A DNA stretch of 64,000 nt from an uncultured Bacteroidota bacterium (GCA_937873155.1 CALMVZ010000027.1:1-64000), one strand, 5' to 3'. Shown: positions 5,654 through 15,468, counted from the stretch's first letter. Notes: a model not told the origin generated them from the letters alone. Program-made: numbers and translations.

Positions 5654-7462
5654 ATGTCAGGAATTAAGAATATTGCAATCATTGCCCACGTTGACCACGG
5701 TAAAACAACCTTGGTAGATAAAATTTTACACACTTGTAAATTATTCAGGGATAACCAGGAAACAGGAGAGTTGATATTAGATAATAATGATCTGGAGCGC
5801 GAACGTGGTATTACCATTTTGGCAAAGAACGTATCTGTTGTTTATAAAGGAACAAAAATTAATATCATTGATACCCCTGGTCACGCCGACTTTGGCGGTG
5901 AAGTTGAACGTGTGATGAACATGGCTGACGGAGTTATTCTTTTAGTGGATGCTTTTGAAGGACCAATGCCTCAAACCCGTTTCGTTACTCAAAAAGCGAT
6001 CAGTGCAGGAAAGAAAGCGATTCTTGTTATCAATAAAGTGGATAAACCGAATTGCCGTCCTGAAGAAGTTCATGATGCTGTATTTGATCTGTTCTTTAAC
6101 CTGGATGCTACTGAAGACCAATTGGATTTCCCGACTGTTTACGGTTCATCGAAACAAGGTTGGATGGGTCCGGACTATAAAACTCCGACAGAAGATATCA
6201 CACATTTATTAGATGTGATCATCGATAAAATTCCTGAAGCGCCAAAACGTGAGGGAACTTTGCAGATCCAAATTACTTCTTTAGATTATTCATCATTTAT
6301 CGGCCGTATTGCTATCGGTCGTGTCTACCGCGGAACTATTAAAGAAAATATGCCGGTAAGCGTTGTGAAGCGTGATGGAAAAATTCAGAAGCAGCGCGTA
6401 AAAGAATTATTTGTATTTGATGGTTTAGGAAAAGTAAAAGTAACTGAAGTTGTTGCCGGGGATATTTGTGCATTTACAGGTATTGAAGGTTTTGATATCG
6501 GTGATACTATCGCAGATTTTGAAAACCCGGAAGCTATGCCAACAATGCATATCGATGAACCAACAATGAGTATGTTGTTTACCATTAACACATCTCCTTT
6601 CTTTGGTAAGGATGGAAAATATGTTACTTCACGTCACTTACGTGACCGTTTATATAAAGAATTAGAGAAAAATTTAGCGATGCGCATCGAAGAAACAGGT
6701 TCACCCGATTCTTACTTAGTGTTCGGCCGTGGCATCCTTCACTTATCAGTTTTAATTGAAACGATGCGCCGTGAAGGTTATGAATTACAAGTGGGACAAC
6801 CACAGGTGATCATCAAAACCATTGATGGCGTAAAGCATGAGCCGGTTGAAACTTTAACCATTGATGTTCCGCAGGAATCTTCAAGTAAAGTAATTGATCT
6901 TGTTACACAACGTAAAGGTGATATGTTGGTGATGGAACCAAAAGGAGATCTGATCCATATCGAGTTCTCAATTCCTTCGCGTGGTATCATTGGTTTACGT
7001 AATAATATTTTAACTGCAACTGCGGGTGAAGCTATCATGGCTCACCGTTTCAAAGCATTTGAACCATGGAAAGGAGTAATTCCTAACCGTATTGCGGGAG
7101 TTTTGTTAAGTAAAGAAAAAGGAACTTCTGTAGCATACAGTTTAGACAAACTCCAGGATCGTGGAAAGTTTTTCATCGATCCGGGTGAGGAAATTTATCC
7201 GGGCATGGTTGTAGGTGAGCATATCCGCCCTGATGATTTAGTTATCAATCTTTGCGGCGAGAAAAAATTAACTAACATGCGTGCAAGTGGTACTGATGAT
7301 AAAGTCCGTATCGCACCGAAAGTCCGTTTCAGTTTAGAAGAAGCAATGGAATATATCCAGGGTGATGAGTATGTAGAGATCACACCGAACCATATCCGTA
7401 TGCGTAAAATCATCTTAGACGAGAACGAGAGAAAACGTGCTTCTAAGGCTGTTGAAGCTTAA
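5654..7462 (+). CDS. typA: translational GTPase TypA/BipA
   Basis: 602 residues, the usual BipA length. G1 is AHVDHGKT (11-18), G2 lies in RERGITI, G3 is DTPGHADF and G4 is NKVD. EF-G-like domains II, III and V follow, then the BipA-specific C-terminal domain with RASGTDDKVRIAPKVRFSLEEAMEYI. It is a ribosome-associated GTPase that helps assemble the 50S subunit, most needed in cold or stress. It is monocistronic, with a TAnnTTTG box upstream and a bidirectional terminator downstream. Confidence 0.97.
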   Translation: MSGIKNIAIIAHVDHGKTTLVDKILHTCKLFRDNQETGELILDNNDLERERGITILAKNVSVVYKGTKINIIDTPGHADFGGEVERVMNMADGVILLVDAFEGPMPQTRFVTQKAISAGKKAILVINKVDKPNCRPEEVHDAVFDLFFNLDATEDQLDFPTVYGSSKQGWMGPDYKTPTEDITHLLDVIIDKIPEAPKREGTLQIQITSLDYSSFIGRIAIGRVYRGTIKENMPVSVVKRDGKIQKQRVKELFVFDGLGKVKVTEVVAGDICAFTGIEGFDIGDTIADFENPEAMPTMHIDEPTMSMLFTINTSPFFGKDGKYVTSRHLRDRLYKELEKNLAMRIEETGSPDSYLVFGRGILHLSVLIETMRREGYELQVGQPQVIIKTIDGVKHEPVETLTIDVPQESSSKVIDLVTQRKGDMLVMEPKGDLIHIEFSIPSRGIIGLRNNILTATAGEAIMAHRFKAFEPWKGVIPNRIAGVLLSKEKGTSVAYSLDKLQDRGKFFIDPGEEIYPGMVVGEHIRPDDLVINLCGEKKLTNMRASGTDDKVRIAPKVRFSLEEAMEYIQGDEYVEITPNHIRMRKIILDENERKRASKAVEA

Positions 7463-7481
7463 CCCAAAATTCTATAAAAAT

Positions 7482-7515
7482 AAAAACCTCAGTTGTTTAA
7501 GCTGAGGTTTTTTTA
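7482..7515. terminator. bidirectional terminator between typA and a convergent gene
   Basis: The stem AACCTCAG/CTGAGGTT is flanked by an A-tract on the left and a T-tract on the right, so it can end transcription from typA and from the convergent gene at 7535-7933. Confidence 0.85.
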
Positions 7516-7534
7516 TTTATAAGGTTTTAATTTT

Positions 7535-7933
7535 CTAATTCAATTTTAAAGGCGAAACTTTTTTTCCGAACACATTCAGGCAATCTTCCTGCAGATCCTT
7601 CATAGTCACATTCATGGTTTCCCATGCATATGGATAATTAACGTATTGACCGTCGTTGGCTACTTCAGAAAGGATATACGAAGCACCCATCATATTCCTT
7701 ACAAGTTCATCCGCTTTTCTAACCAACAAAGTTTTTTCGGTTTTGCTTTTAGCGGTACTGGTATAGAGAACTATTTTGTAAACGAAATCTGATTCCGGCG
7801 CATTCGTTTTATAGACCACAACCGGTTTGTTCTTAAAAGTGTAGGAAGAAACCTTTTGTAACTGCACCCCGCCATCACCAAAAAGGCCGAAGATCAGATT
7901 GGCGATCAGTGTAAGTTTAATTAGTATAGCCAT
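7535..7933 (-). CDS. small exported protein of unknown function
   Basis: 132 residues that I do not recognise. The N-terminus (MAILIKLTLIANLIFGLFGDGG) is a hydrophobic helix that could be a signal peptide or anchor. The mature part is a short alpha/beta domain with one Cys (EDCLNVFGKK) and strands such as KPVVVYKTN and FVYKIVLYTS. It stands alone, convergent to typA and downstream of the end of the his operon. The weak upstream box TACATTTA could be its -7 element. The N-terminal hydrophobic segment and clean boundaries support a real gene. Confidence 0.65.
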   Translation of the reverse strand: MAILIKLTLIANLIFGLFGDGGVQLQKVSSYTFKNKPVVVYKTNAPESDFVYKIVLYTSTAKSKTEKTLLVRKADELVRNMMGASYILSEVANDGQYVNYPYAWETMNVTMKDLQEDCLNVFGKKVSPLKLN

Positions 7934-8174
7934 ACCCTACCGTTTTAATTAGAGGTAAATGTATTCCATTCAAACCAAAAAAAGTTACATTTTATTGAAC
8001 ATGTTACCCGGTTTCTAACAGCATTATTAGTCAAAAAGGATGAACGTATGAAATAATGGCACTAAATTGAATTAGTTACGATCGAACGCTGGATTCTCAA
8101 AAGGAGAATTGTTGATAAGATATTTGCGCAAAAAAATACCAGTGACAATTAGGTAGTATCGGCCTGCAATCGGG

Positions 8175-8765
8175 TTATTTATTCCGTTGCTTTAAAACAT
8201 TTGTCACATCTTCCAGTTTTTTATTTTTAGCCCGGAGAAGTATCAAATAGTGAAATAGAAGATCAGCAGCTTCATTCAGGAACAACTCATCATTATTGTC
8301 TTTCGATTCAATAATTAATTCAGTTGCTTCTTCACCAACTTTCTGTGCAATTTTATTGATACCTTTTGAAAACAGTGAGGAGGTGTAAGAATTTTCTGAC
8401 GGATCATTTTTTCTCTTTTCAATTGTTCTTTCCAATTCAGATAAGAAATCGCTATTGTTCTTTTCATTAAAACAAGTATCAGCACCGGTATGACAAACAG
8501 GACCGGCCGGATTAACTTTTATTAGGAGTGTGTCGTTGTCACAATCAACACCAATTGTTTCCACCAATAAAAAATTGCCGCTTTCTTCACCTTTGGTCCA
8601 TAAACGGTTTTTGCTGCGGCTGAAGAACGTTACTTTTTTAAGTTCTTCGGTTTTTTTCAGCGCTTCCTCATTCATAAAACCAAGCATCAGTACATTTTTT
8701 GTTTTTGAATCCTGTATCACTACCGGTATTAATCCGTCTTTATATTTTGAGAAATTTAATTTCAT
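8175..8765 (-). CDS. hisIE: bifunctional phosphoribosyl-AMP cyclohydrolase / phosphoribosyl-ATP pyrophosphatase
   Basis: 196 residues. The HisI half (1-110) carries [29 protein letters not shown] and the zinc-binding region [26 protein letters not shown]. The HisE half (about 110-196) carries a helical MazG-like fold with [13 protein letters not shown] and [14 protein letters not shown]. It catalyses the second and third steps of histidine synthesis. It is the last gene of the operon and overlaps hisF by 4 bases. Confidence 0.97.
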   Translation of the reverse strand: MKLNFSKYKDGLIPVVIQDSKTKNVLMLGFMNEEALKKTEELKKVTFFSRSKNRLWTKGEESGNFLLVETIGVDCDNDTLLIKVNPAGPVCHTGADTCFNEKNNSDFLSELERTIEKRKNDPSENSYTSSLFSKGINKIAQKVGEEATELIIESKDNNDELFLNEAADLLFHYLILLRAKNKKLEDVTNVLKQRNK

Positions 8766-9517
8766 AATCTTACTCTTATATTATTGTTTCTTAATTCTTG
8801 TTTTAGCGTTTTAATATTTATTTCGTTAAAGTGGAAAACACTTGCAGCTAACGCTGCGTCTGCTTTCCCGGTTTCAAATGCTTCGGTAAAATGTTTCATC
8901 GTTCCTGCCCCACCACTTGCTATCACAGGAACATTTACACTTTCAGAAATTAGTTTAATAATGTCGTTAGCAAAACCATTTTTTGTCCCGTCGTTATTCA
9001 TAGACGTTAATAATATTTCCCCGGCACCAAGTTCAACACCTTCTTTCGCCCAAACAAAAGCTTTCTTTTCTGTTTTTACTTTTCCTCCATTCAAGTACAC
9101 ATACCAATTTCCATTCTCGAATTTAGTATCAATGGCTAAAACAATGCACTGACTTCCAAATCGGGAAGATAATTCTTTTATTAGTTGAGGGTCTTTGAAT
9201 GCTGAAGTATTGATCGAGATTTTATCTGCACCTGAGTTTAAGAGAACTGAAACATCTTCAATCGAATTGATACCGCCGCCAACTGTGAAAGGAATATTGA
9301 TGGAAGATGCAATTTTTGTGACTAATTCTGAAAGTGTCTTCCGTTTTTCATTCGTGGCCGAAATATCCAGGAACACCAATTCATCAGCGCCTTCATCGCA
9401 ATAGCGAATGGCTAATTCAACCGGGTCGCCGGCATCACGGATATTCTCGAAATTGACACCTTTAACGGTGCGGCCATCTTTTATATCCAGGCAAGGGATT
9501 ATTCTCTTGGTTAACAT
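8762..9517 (-). CDS. hisF: imidazole glycerol phosphate synthase, cyclase subunit
   Basis: 251-residue TIM barrel beginning [22 protein letters not shown], with catalytic Asp in CLDI and in [12 protein letters not shown], plus phosphate-binding VGGGI and ASGGAG loops. It uses ammonia from HisH to form imidazole glycerol phosphate and AICAR. It overlaps hisA by 7 bases and hisIE by 4, as in a tightly coupled operon. Confidence 0.97.
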   Translation of the reverse strand: MLTKRIIPCLDIKDGRTVKGVNFENIRDAGDPVELAIRYCDEGADELVFLDISATNEKRKTLSELVTKIASSINIPFTVGGGINSIEDVSVLLNSGADKISINTSAFKDPQLIKELSSRFGSQCIVLAIDTKFENGNWYVYLNGGKVKTEKKAFVWAKEGVELGAGEILLTSMNNDGTKNGFANDIIKLISESVNVPVIASGGAGTMKHFTEAFETGKADAALAASVFHFNEINIKTLKQELRNNNIRVRL

Positions 9518-10236
9518 TTTATATAATTTCGTAATTCATCAATCGTAATTCGTCCTTCGTAAATAGCTTTGCCTATAATAACCCCACCACAACCAATTTT
9601 TTCTAATTCATAAACATCTTTCATTTGTGATGCCCCACCTGAAGCAATCAGTTTTAATTCAGGAACCGCATTTATTATTTTTTTATATAATTCAACTGAA
9701 GGCCCTTGTAACAAACCGTCCTTCGAAATATCAGTGCAGAAAATGTTAGTAATACCTTCCGAAAAATTAGTTTTGATAAAATCAATCACATTTGTTTCCG
9801 TTGATTCTAACCACCCGCCAATTGAAATATTTTCATTCTTAACATCAGCTCCTAACATTATTCTACCTGCTCCGTATTTTTTCAACCAACCAAAAACAAC
9901 TTCCGGTTCTTTTACAGCCAAACTTCCAATGGTAGCAAGATCAGCTCCTGAATTGAATACAGTTTCAATCGAAGCATCATTCTTAAGCCCACCACCGAAA
10001 TCAATACTCAATTTAGTTTTGGAGGCGATCTTTTCTAATACTCTCCAATTAACAACTTCTCCTTTCTTAGCCCCATCCAGATCAACTAAATGCAAACGGA
10101 TTATACCAATATTCTCAAATCGTTTAGCAACTTCCAAAGGATCTTCATTATAAATGACCTTTTGCGAATAGTCGCCTTGAGTTAAGCGGACACACTTACC
10201 ATCAATAATATCTATAGCGGGAATGATCTGTATCAT
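9511..10236 (-). CDS. hisA: ProFAR isomerase
   Basis: 241-residue TIM barrel starting [22 protein letters not shown], with the catalytic Asp in AIDI and the second in [14 protein letters not shown]. Phosphate loops FGGGL and ASGGASQ are present. It isomerises ProFAR to PRFAR, the substrate of HisFH. It overlaps hisH by 4 bases and hisF by 7. Confidence 0.97.
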   Translation of the reverse strand: MIQIIPAIDIIDGKCVRLTQGDYSQKVIYNEDPLEVAKRFENIGIIRLHLVDLDGAKKGEVVNWRVLEKIASKTKLSIDFGGGLKNDASIETVFNSGADLATIGSLAVKEPEVVFGWLKKYGAGRIMLGADVKNENISIGGWLESTETNVIDFIKTNFSEGITNIFCTDISKDGLLQGPSVELYKKIINAVPELKLIASGGASQMKDVYELEKIGCGGVIIGKAIYEGRITIDELRNYIKC

Positions 10237-10862
10237 AAGCCAACAAAATTCTTTAATAATTGTTCCCCTGCTTTTGCAGATTTCTCCGGGTGAAATTGTA
10301 CACCATAAAAATTATCTTTTTGTAAGGCAGAGCTGTATTCGGTCAAATAGTTTGTAGTCGCAATTGTGTTCTCTCCACTCTCGACATAATAGCCATGTAC
10401 AAAATATTGGAATTCTTTGTCTGATATATTTTTGAACAGATAACCTTTTAAATTGTAAATGTTGTTCCAGCCGATCTGCGGGACTTTGGCATATGGGACA
10501 TCCCCAACATCCCCCCGACTTCGTCGTCCCCCTTCGAAGGGGGAAGAGAACCGTTTTACTGTGGAGTTAAATATGCCAAGGCAATCTGTTTTTCCTTCTT
10601 CAGAATATTTACACATCAATTGCATGCCCAAGCAAATTCCAAGGATCGGTTGTTTTAAATTTTTGATAACCACATCTAATCCTTTTTCTTTCAAATAGAC
10701 CATCGCACTTGAAGCTTCTCCAACTCCGGGTAATATAACTTTGTCTGCAGACTGAATTTCTTCAATAGAATCGGTCAACAACGGTTCAATACCGATCCGG
10801 TTCAGTGCAAACTTTACCGACTGAGTATTTCCTGCATTGTATTTTATAAGTACGACTTTCAT
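10233..10862 (-). CDS. hisH: imidazole glycerol phosphate synthase, glutaminase subunit, with a repeat-derived insertion
   Basis: 209-residue class I glutamine amidotransferase with the full triad: C77 in GICLGMQ, and H191 and E193 in QFHPEKS. It supplies ammonia to HisF. Between VKRF (residue 105) and KVPQIGWNN (126) there is an insertion of about 20 residues (SPFEGGRRSRGD then VGDVPYA) that HisH normally lacks. The inserted DNA contains a perfect 16-bp palindrome and so looks like a dispersed repeat that landed in frame. The gene starts immediately after the hisB stop codon. Activity is likely kept, since all catalytic motifs and operon partners are intact. Confidence 0.95.
   Translation of the reverse strand: MKVVLIKYNAGNTQSVKFALNRIGIEPLLTDSIEEIQSADKVILPGVGEASSAMVYLKEKGLDVVIKNLKQPILGICLGMQLMCKYSEEGKTDCLGIFNSTVKRFSSPFEGGRRSRGDVGDVPYAKVPQIGWNNIYNLKGYLFKNISDKEFQYFVHGYYVESGENTIATTNYLTEYSSALQKDNFYGVQFHPEKSAKAGEQLLKNFVGL
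10500..10549. repeat. palindromic repeat inserted in frame within hisH
   Basis: The segment holds the perfect 16-bp palindrome CCCCCTTCGAAGGGGG (10528-10543) and the smaller interrupted one CGAC-TTC-GTCG (10517-10527). Read in the hisH frame it gives SPFEGGRRSRGD, a tell-tale translation of a small palindromic element rather than conserved HisH sequence. Confidence 0.7.
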
Positions 10863-11963
10863 TTAAAGTAATCCTTTTGTACTTGGTAATTCGTTATTAT
10901 TTGTGTCTCTTTTTATAGCAAACTTGATGGCTTTCGCAAAAGCTTTGAAGATGCTTTCTATTTTGTGGTGTTCGTTTTCGCCTTCTGCTTTGATGTTTAA
11001 ATTGCACTTGGCAGAATCGCTGAATGATTTGAAAAAGTGAAAAAACATTTCTGTCGGCATGTCGCCAACTTTTTCTCTTTTAAAATCTGCTTTCCATTCG
11101 ATCCAGTTTCGCCCCCCAAAATCAATAGCGACTTGAGCTAAACAATCATCCATAGGTAAGCAGAATCCGTATCTCTCAATTCCTTTTTTATTTCCTATAG
11201 CTTTTGCAAAGACTTCACCTAAGGCAATTCCAACATCTTCAATTGTGTGGTGTTCATCAATGTGAAGATCACCTTTAGCAAGAATTGTCAGATCAATATT
11301 ACCGTGACGGGCAATTTGCTCTAACATGTGGTTAAAGAAATTCAGGCCTGTATTTATTTCTGCTTTGCCTGTTCCGTCTAAATTAAGGTGTATAGTAATA
11401 TCTGTCTCATTTGTTTTTCTTGTGTATGCAGCTGAGCGTTCAGGTAATTTTAAAAAGTTATAGATCTCTTCCCATGTTTCAACTACTTTTTCAATTTCAA
11501 TTTTTAGAGTATCGTAATTTTTAATAAAAATAGATTTACAGCCAAGATTCGAAGCTAGTTTTACGTCGGTTAACCGGTCACCTATTACAAATGAGTTTTT
11601 CAGATCATAATCTCCATTCAAGTACTTGGTCAACATTCCTGTATTAGGCTTACGGGTTGGCTTGTTCTCAGATTCAAAACTTTTATCAATACAAACTTCT
11701 GAGAAGATAATTCCTTCTTTTTCAAACGCCTCAATAATAAAATTCTGTATAGGCCAGAACGTGTTTTCAGGAAATGAGTCGGATCCCAAACCATCCTGGT
11801 TGGTCACCATTACCAACTCATAGTTCAGTTCCTTAGCTATCTTTCCTAAATAAGTGAATACGCCTGGCAAGAATTTCAATTTCTCAAAACTGTCGATCTG
11901 AAAAGTATCAGGCGGTTCCCAAATAAGTGTTCCGTCACGGTCTATGAATAGAACTTTTTTCAT
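10863..11963 (-). CDS. hisB: bifunctional histidinol-phosphatase / imidazoleglycerol-phosphate dehydratase
   Basis: 366 residues. The N-terminal HAD domain (1-165) has [13 protein letters not shown] and [12 protein letters not shown] and removes phosphate from histidinol phosphate. The C-terminal IGPD domain (about 175-366) has the manganese-binding [14 protein letters not shown], the FFNHML block and [19 protein letters not shown] chose the ATG at 11963, not the longer reading from 12032, because it starts at the conserved [11 protein letters not shown] and gives a 4-base ATGA overlap with hisC. It carries out two separate steps of histidine synthesis. Confidence 0.96.
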   Translation of the reverse strand: MKKVLFIDRDGTLIWEPPDTFQIDSFEKLKFLPGVFTYLGKIAKELNYELVMVTNQDGLGSDSFPENTFWPIQNFIIEAFEKEGIIFSEVCIDKSFESENKPTRKPNTGMLTKYLNGDYDLKNSFVIGDRLTDVKLASNLGCKSIFIKNYDTLKIEIEKVVETWEEIYNFLKLPERSAAYTRKTNETDITIHLNLDGTGKAEINTGLNFFNHMLEQIARHGNIDLTILAKGDLHIDEHHTIEDVGIALGEVFAKAIGNKKGIERYGFCLPMDDCLAQVAIDFGGRNWIEWKADFKREKVGDMPTEMFFHFFKSFSDSAKCNLNIKAEGENEHHKIESIFKAFAKAIKFAIKRDTNNNELPSTKGLL

Positions 11964-13009
11964 GTGTATTGTTTTAATGTTTCTATTAATAATTTGTTTT
12001 CCTCTTTTGTCCCAACTGTGATCCGTAAACATCCTTCACATAATTCTACTTTGCTTCTGTTCCGGACAATAATTTGTTTTGAGGTAAGGTAATTATAAAT
12101 GGAAGTTGGATTAGTAGTTTTTACCAGTAGGAAATTAGCTTCGCTCGGATAAACTTTAACAACAAACCACAATCCTGAAAGCTCAAAACTTATTTTTTTT
12201 CGTTCTTCAACGATTGTTTTTATCTGTTCATTTACTTTAACCGTATTCTGTAAAGCCTCTAAGACTAGTTTCTGTGAAGCAGAATTAATATTATACGGTG
12301 GTTTGATCTTATTAAAAACAGCAATGATATCTTCTGAGGCAAACGCCATCCCAACTCGTAGTCCGGCTAATCCCCACGCCTTAGATAAAGTTTGAAGAAT
12401 AACCAAATTCGGATAATTCAGCAATTCGGGAATTAAACTTCTGTAACCCGCGAAATTGATATACGCTTCATCGATCACAACAATTCCATTAAAATTTTCA
12501 AGGATGGTTTTTATGGAGTTCCATTTAACACCATTACCTGTAGGGTTGTTAGGACAACAAACAAAGATCAGTTTGGTATTATCATTAATAGATTTCAAAA
12601 TATTTTCAGTATCCAATTGGAATTCTTCAGCTGTCAAAGGGACTTTTTGAATTCTTACATCATTAATATTTGCAGATACTTCATACATTCCATAAGTTGG
12701 CGGACAAATAATAACGTTATCAATTCCCGGTCCACAAAATGCCCTGAACAAGATATCGATCGCTTCATCACTGCCATTTCCTAAAAAAATGTTTTGAACG
12801 GGTAAGCCTTTAACTTTTCCTAATTTTTCTTTCACGTCCAACTGTAATGGATCAGGATAACGATTATAGTTTGTATCCAATGGTGAACCAAATGAATTTT
12901 CATTCGCATCTAAAAAAAGCCCTTCCTTACCTTTATATTCATCACGTGCGGATGAATATGGTTTAAGATTCCTTATATTCTCTCTTGTTATTTTATTTAT
13001 ATCAAACAT
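11960..13009 (-). CDS. hisC: histidinol-phosphate aminotransferase
   Basis: 349-residue fold-type I PLP enzyme. [16 protein letters not shown] is the cofactor-phosphate region, CPNNPTGN and VIDEAYINF are typical, and the PLP lysine lies in [15 protein letters not shown]. It transfers the amino group from glutamate to imidazole acetol phosphate. There are 12 bases between hisD and this gene, and a 4-base overlap with hisB. Confidence 0.97.
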   Translation of the reverse strand: MFDINKITRENIRNLKPYSSARDEYKGKEGLFLDANENSFGSPLDTNYNRYPDPLQLDVKEKLGKVKGLPVQNIFLGNGSDEAIDILFRAFCGPGIDNVIICPPTYGMYEVSANINDVRIQKVPLTAEEFQLDTENILKSINDNTKLIFVCCPNNPTGNGVKWNSIKTILENFNGIVVIDEAYINFAGYRSLIPELLNYPNLVILQTLSKAWGLAGLRVGMAFASEDIIAVFNKIKPPYNINSASQKLVLEALQNTVKVNEQIKTIVEERKKISFELSGLWFVVKVYPSEANFLLVKTTNPTSIYNYLTSKQIIVRNRSKVELCEGCLRITVGTKEENKLLIETLKQYT

Positions 13010-13021
13010 ATAGTTTTTACT

Positions 13022-14317
13022 CTAAATCCTAAAACCTAAATCCTTTATTCTGATACTTACTGCATTCTTGTGTGCTTCTAATCCTTCCGCTTCAGCCATT
13101 AATTCTATTGTTCTTCCTATACTTTCTATTCCTTCTTTTGTTAGTTTTTGAAAAGTGATCTTCTTAACGAAACTATCTAAAGAAACGCCGCTATAGGCTT
13201 TTGCGTTCCCGTTTGTTGGCAGTGTATGATTTGTCCCTGATGCATAATCCCCGGCACTTTCACAGGAATAGTTTCCTAAGAAAACTGAGCCTGCATTCAC
13301 CACTTGCTTTGCTAATTCTTCTTCATTCTTACAGGTAATTATTAAATGTTCAGGAGCGTATTCGTTTAAAAGTTCAATTCCTTCGTTTAAATTATTTACT
13401 AAAATGGCTTTACTACTCTTTAATGCAGCTTCAGCTATTTCTTTTCTTGGCAATTTACTTACCTGTTTCTCTAATTCACTATTAACTTTTTGAATTACAT
13501 TTTCAGAATCACTCACCAAAATAACCTGGCTATCTGTTCCATGTTCAGCCTGAGATAACAGATCAGCAGCAACAAATTCCGGAACACAAGTTTCATCAGC
13601 AATTATTGCAACTTCTGATGGTCCGGCCGGCATGTCAATTGCAATTCCTTCCTTATTTACTAATTGTTTCGCACAAGTTACATACTGGTTGCCGGGACCA
13701 AATATTTTATTAACCTGAGGGATTGTTTCTGTTCCATAGGCCATTGCACCAATAGCTTGGGCACCTCCAACTTTTAATATTTTTGTATTGCCAACTAAAT
13801 TTGCAGTATACAATATAGCCGGATTCACTTTGCCATTCTTGTCACAAGGTGTACACAAGATAATTTCCTTGCATCCGGCTAATTGAGCGGGAACTCCCAG
13901 CATTAAAACGGTTGAGAAGAGCGGGGCAGTACCACCCGGAATATATAAGCCTACTTTTTCTATTCCAACAGATCTTCTCCAGCACAAAACACCTTTTGAA
14001 GTTTCGACGATCTTCACTTCTTCTTTTTGTGAAGTGTGAAATTTTCCGATATTATTCTTTGCAATTTGAATGGCTTGTTTTAGTTCTTCACTTATTAAGT
14101 TTTCAGCATCCGTAATTTCTTTCTCTGAAACCTGCAGGTTAGTTATTTCTGTTTTATCAAACAGCAAAGCGTATTCTTTTAATGCTGTATCACCTTTATC
14201 TTTTACATTTTTTAAAATGGTACTGACTTTCTCCTCTAACTCAATAGAGTCAATACCAGGACGTTTCAGAAGGCCTTTCCAATCGCTTTTACCAGGGTAT
14301 TTAATAACTTTAATCAT
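13022..14317 (-). CDS. hisD: histidinol dehydrogenase
   Basis: 431 residues, normal length. Conserved blocks: GLYIPGGTAPLFSTVLMLGVPAQLAG, KVGGAQAIGAMAYGTETIPQVNKIFGPGN, DMPAGPSEVAIIADE, DLLSQAEHG and the zinc/substrate region APEHL plus GTNHTLPT. It oxidises histidinol to histidine in the last two steps. The last six codons (DLGFRI) lie in a stretch of repeated ATTTAGG-like words at 13022-13045, so its extreme tail may come from a simple repeat. Confidence 0.97.
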   Translation of the reverse strand: MIKVIKYPGKSDWKGLLKRPGIDSIELEEKVSTILKNVKDKGDTALKEYALLFDKTEITNLQVSEKEITDAENLISEELKQAIQIAKNNIGKFHTSQKEEVKIVETSKGVLCWRRSVGIEKVGLYIPGGTAPLFSTVLMLGVPAQLAGCKEIILCTPCDKNGKVNPAILYTANLVGNTKILKVGGAQAIGAMAYGTETIPQVNKIFGPGNQYVTCAKQLVNKEGIAIDMPAGPSEVAIIADETCVPEFVAADLLSQAEHGTDSQVILVSDSENVIQKVNSELEKQVSKLPRKEIAEAALKSSKAILVNNLNEGIELLNEYAPEHLIITCKNEEELAKQVVNAGSVFLGNYSCESAGDYASGTNHTLPTNGNAKAYSGVSLDSFVKKITFQKLTKEGIESIGRTIELMAEAEGLEAHKNAVSIRIKDLGFRI

Positions 14318-14352
14318 AAATTCGTATACTTAATTCTTACTCCTTATAGTTT

Positions 14353-15207
14353 TCAGATGATCATTTTTTCTATCGGAACAACAAGAATTCCCTGGGCGCC
14401 ATTCAATTTTAGTTTTTCAATTATTTCCCAGAACTTGTTCTCTTCAACTACCGAGTGAACTGAACTCCATCCTTTTTCAGCTAATGGTAAAATTGTAGGG
14501 CTTTTCATTCCGGGTAGTATTTTGCAAATGGCATCTAGTTTTTTGTTCGGGGCATTCAGTAAAATGTATTTATTATTGTTTGCACTACGCAAAGCTTTTA
14601 TGCGGAATAATAATTTATCAAGAAGTTCTTTCTTTTCTTTTGCCAGATCCTTATTTGCCACCAAAACAGCTTCTGATCTTAAAATAACTTCCACTTCTTT
14701 CAAACCATTACTTAGTAAAGTACTTCCTGTACTAACAAGATCGCAAATAGCATCCGCCAATCCGATTCCAGGTGCAATTTCTACACTGCCGCTTATTTCG
14801 TGGATCTCTGCTTTTACTTTTTGTTGTTTTAAATACTTAGCTAAAATATTAGAGTAGGAGGTAGCGATCTTTAAACCGTTAAGGTCCTTAACAGACTTAT
14901 AGTTTTTTTCTTTAGGAAACGCTAATGACAAACGACATTTTCCAAAACCTAATCGGTCAATTGTTTTAACTTGCTTATTCTTTTCTAATAAAACATTCTC
15001 GCCAACTATTCCGATATCAGCAACACCGTCTTCAATATATTGCGGAATATCATCATCCCTTAGGAAAAATATTTCCAACGGAAAATTGTAAGCTTCTGTT
15101 TTTAACTTGCTTATTCCGTTGTTCAGACTTATCCCACAGTCTTTTAATAGGCGGAGACTTTCTTCGCTTAAGCGTCCTGATTTTTGTATTGCTATCTTTA
15201 GTTTCAT
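14353..15207 (-). CDS. hisG: ATP phosphoribosyltransferase, long form
   Basis: 284 residues, the long HisG with its own C-terminal regulatory (ACT-like) domain (about 210-284, ending VEENKFWEIIEKLKLNGAQGILVVPIEKMII), so no HisZ is needed. The catalytic part begins KLKIAIQKSGRLSEESLRLLKDCG and has DDIPQYIEDGVADIGIVGEN and the PRPP loop DLVSTGSTLLSNGL. It commits ATP and PRPP to histidine synthesis and is normally feedback-inhibited by histidine. It is the first structural gene of the operon, 86 bases after the attenuator. Confidence 0.97.
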   Translation of the reverse strand: MKLKIAIQKSGRLSEESLRLLKDCGISLNNGISKLKTEAYNFPLEIFFLRDDDIPQYIEDGVADIGIVGENVLLEKNKQVKTIDRLGFGKCRLSLAFPKEKNYKSVKDLNGLKIATSYSNILAKYLKQQKVKAEIHEISGSVEIAPGIGLADAICDLVSTGSTLLSNGLKEVEVILRSEAVLVANKDLAKEKKELLDKLLFRIKALRSANNNKYILLNAPNKKLDAICKILPGMKSPTILPLAEKGWSSVHSVVEENKFWEIIEKLKLNGAQGILVVPIEKMII

Positions 15208-15265
15208 ATTTTGACCTCTCTGTCAGGGTCTTTGATCCTGACTGTCCCTCCTCAAGGAGAGAGTT
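15208..15265. repeat. small palindromic elements between attenuator and hisG
   Basis: The spacer holds two adjacent imperfect inverted repeats: TCAGG...CCTGA (15222-15242) and CTCCTCAAGGAG (15248-15259). They resemble the elements seen at 10500-10549 and 38641-38863. Lack of a T-tract argues against a terminator. Confidence 0.45.
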
Positions 15266-15293
15266 AATTTGTTATTGATTTTAGTTTTGTCAT

Positions 15294-15323
15294 AAAAAAA
15301 GGCTTACCGTTATGGTAAGCCTT
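15294..15323 (-). terminator. his operon attenuator (terminator hairpin)
   Basis: On the minus strand AAGGCTTACC and GGTAAGCCTT form a 10-bp stem with a 5-base loop, followed by seven Ts. Its left arm (GCTTACC) is also the exact complement of GGTAAGC at 15374-15380, inside the leader peptide gene. The terminator and an antiterminator are therefore mutually exclusive, as in classical attenuation. Confidence 0.9.
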
Positions 15324-15348
15324 CGTATAATTAATTTTGTATTAGCCT

Positions 15349-15426
15349 TTATAGAACACAAAATTCACCTACGCTTACCTTGTTGGAGTAAGTATGATGA
15401 TGATGTGTTTGTGAGTAATTTTTCAT
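15349..15426 (-). CDS. hisL: histidine operon leader peptide
   Basis: An ATG-started 25-codon ORF whose codons 8-11 are four consecutive CAT (His) codons, in the context SQTHHHHTYSN, and which ends with TAA. It lies between a strong promoter and the attenuator of the his operon. The RNA after the His codons contains segment 1 (CTTAC, 15385-15391 area), segment 2 (GGTAAGC), then segments 3 and 4 of the terminator. A ribosome stalled at the His codons would cover segment 1 and free 2 to pair with 3, allowing read-through into hisG. This is the classical mechanism known from enteric bacteria; here it is read from sequence only. Confidence 0.9.
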   Translation of the reverse strand: MKNYSQTHHHHTYSNKVSVGEFCVL

Positions 15427-15436
15427 TTCTGTGGGA

Positions 15437-15467
15437 CAAATGTAGCTTATTTTTATCAACCTCCAAA
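15437..15467 (-). promoter_or_regulatory. promoter of the his operon
   Basis: On the minus strand TTTG, a 19-base spacer and TACATTTG exactly match the Bacteroidota housekeeping promoter (TTTG-N19-TAnnTTTG). The leader peptide start follows the -7 box by 10 bases. Confidence 0.85.
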
Positions 15468-15468
15468 A

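Noticed and set aside
10459-10698. 79-residue plus-strand ORF across the hisH palindrome
   Set aside because: It is antisense to the conserved hisH, with no start signals; its apparent content follows from the palindrome.
11964-12032. Longer N-terminus for hisB reaching into hisC
   Set aside because: The extension ([13 protein letters not shown]...) is not HisB-like, while the ATG at 11963 directly precedes the HAD motif and overlaps hisC by a normal 4 bases.
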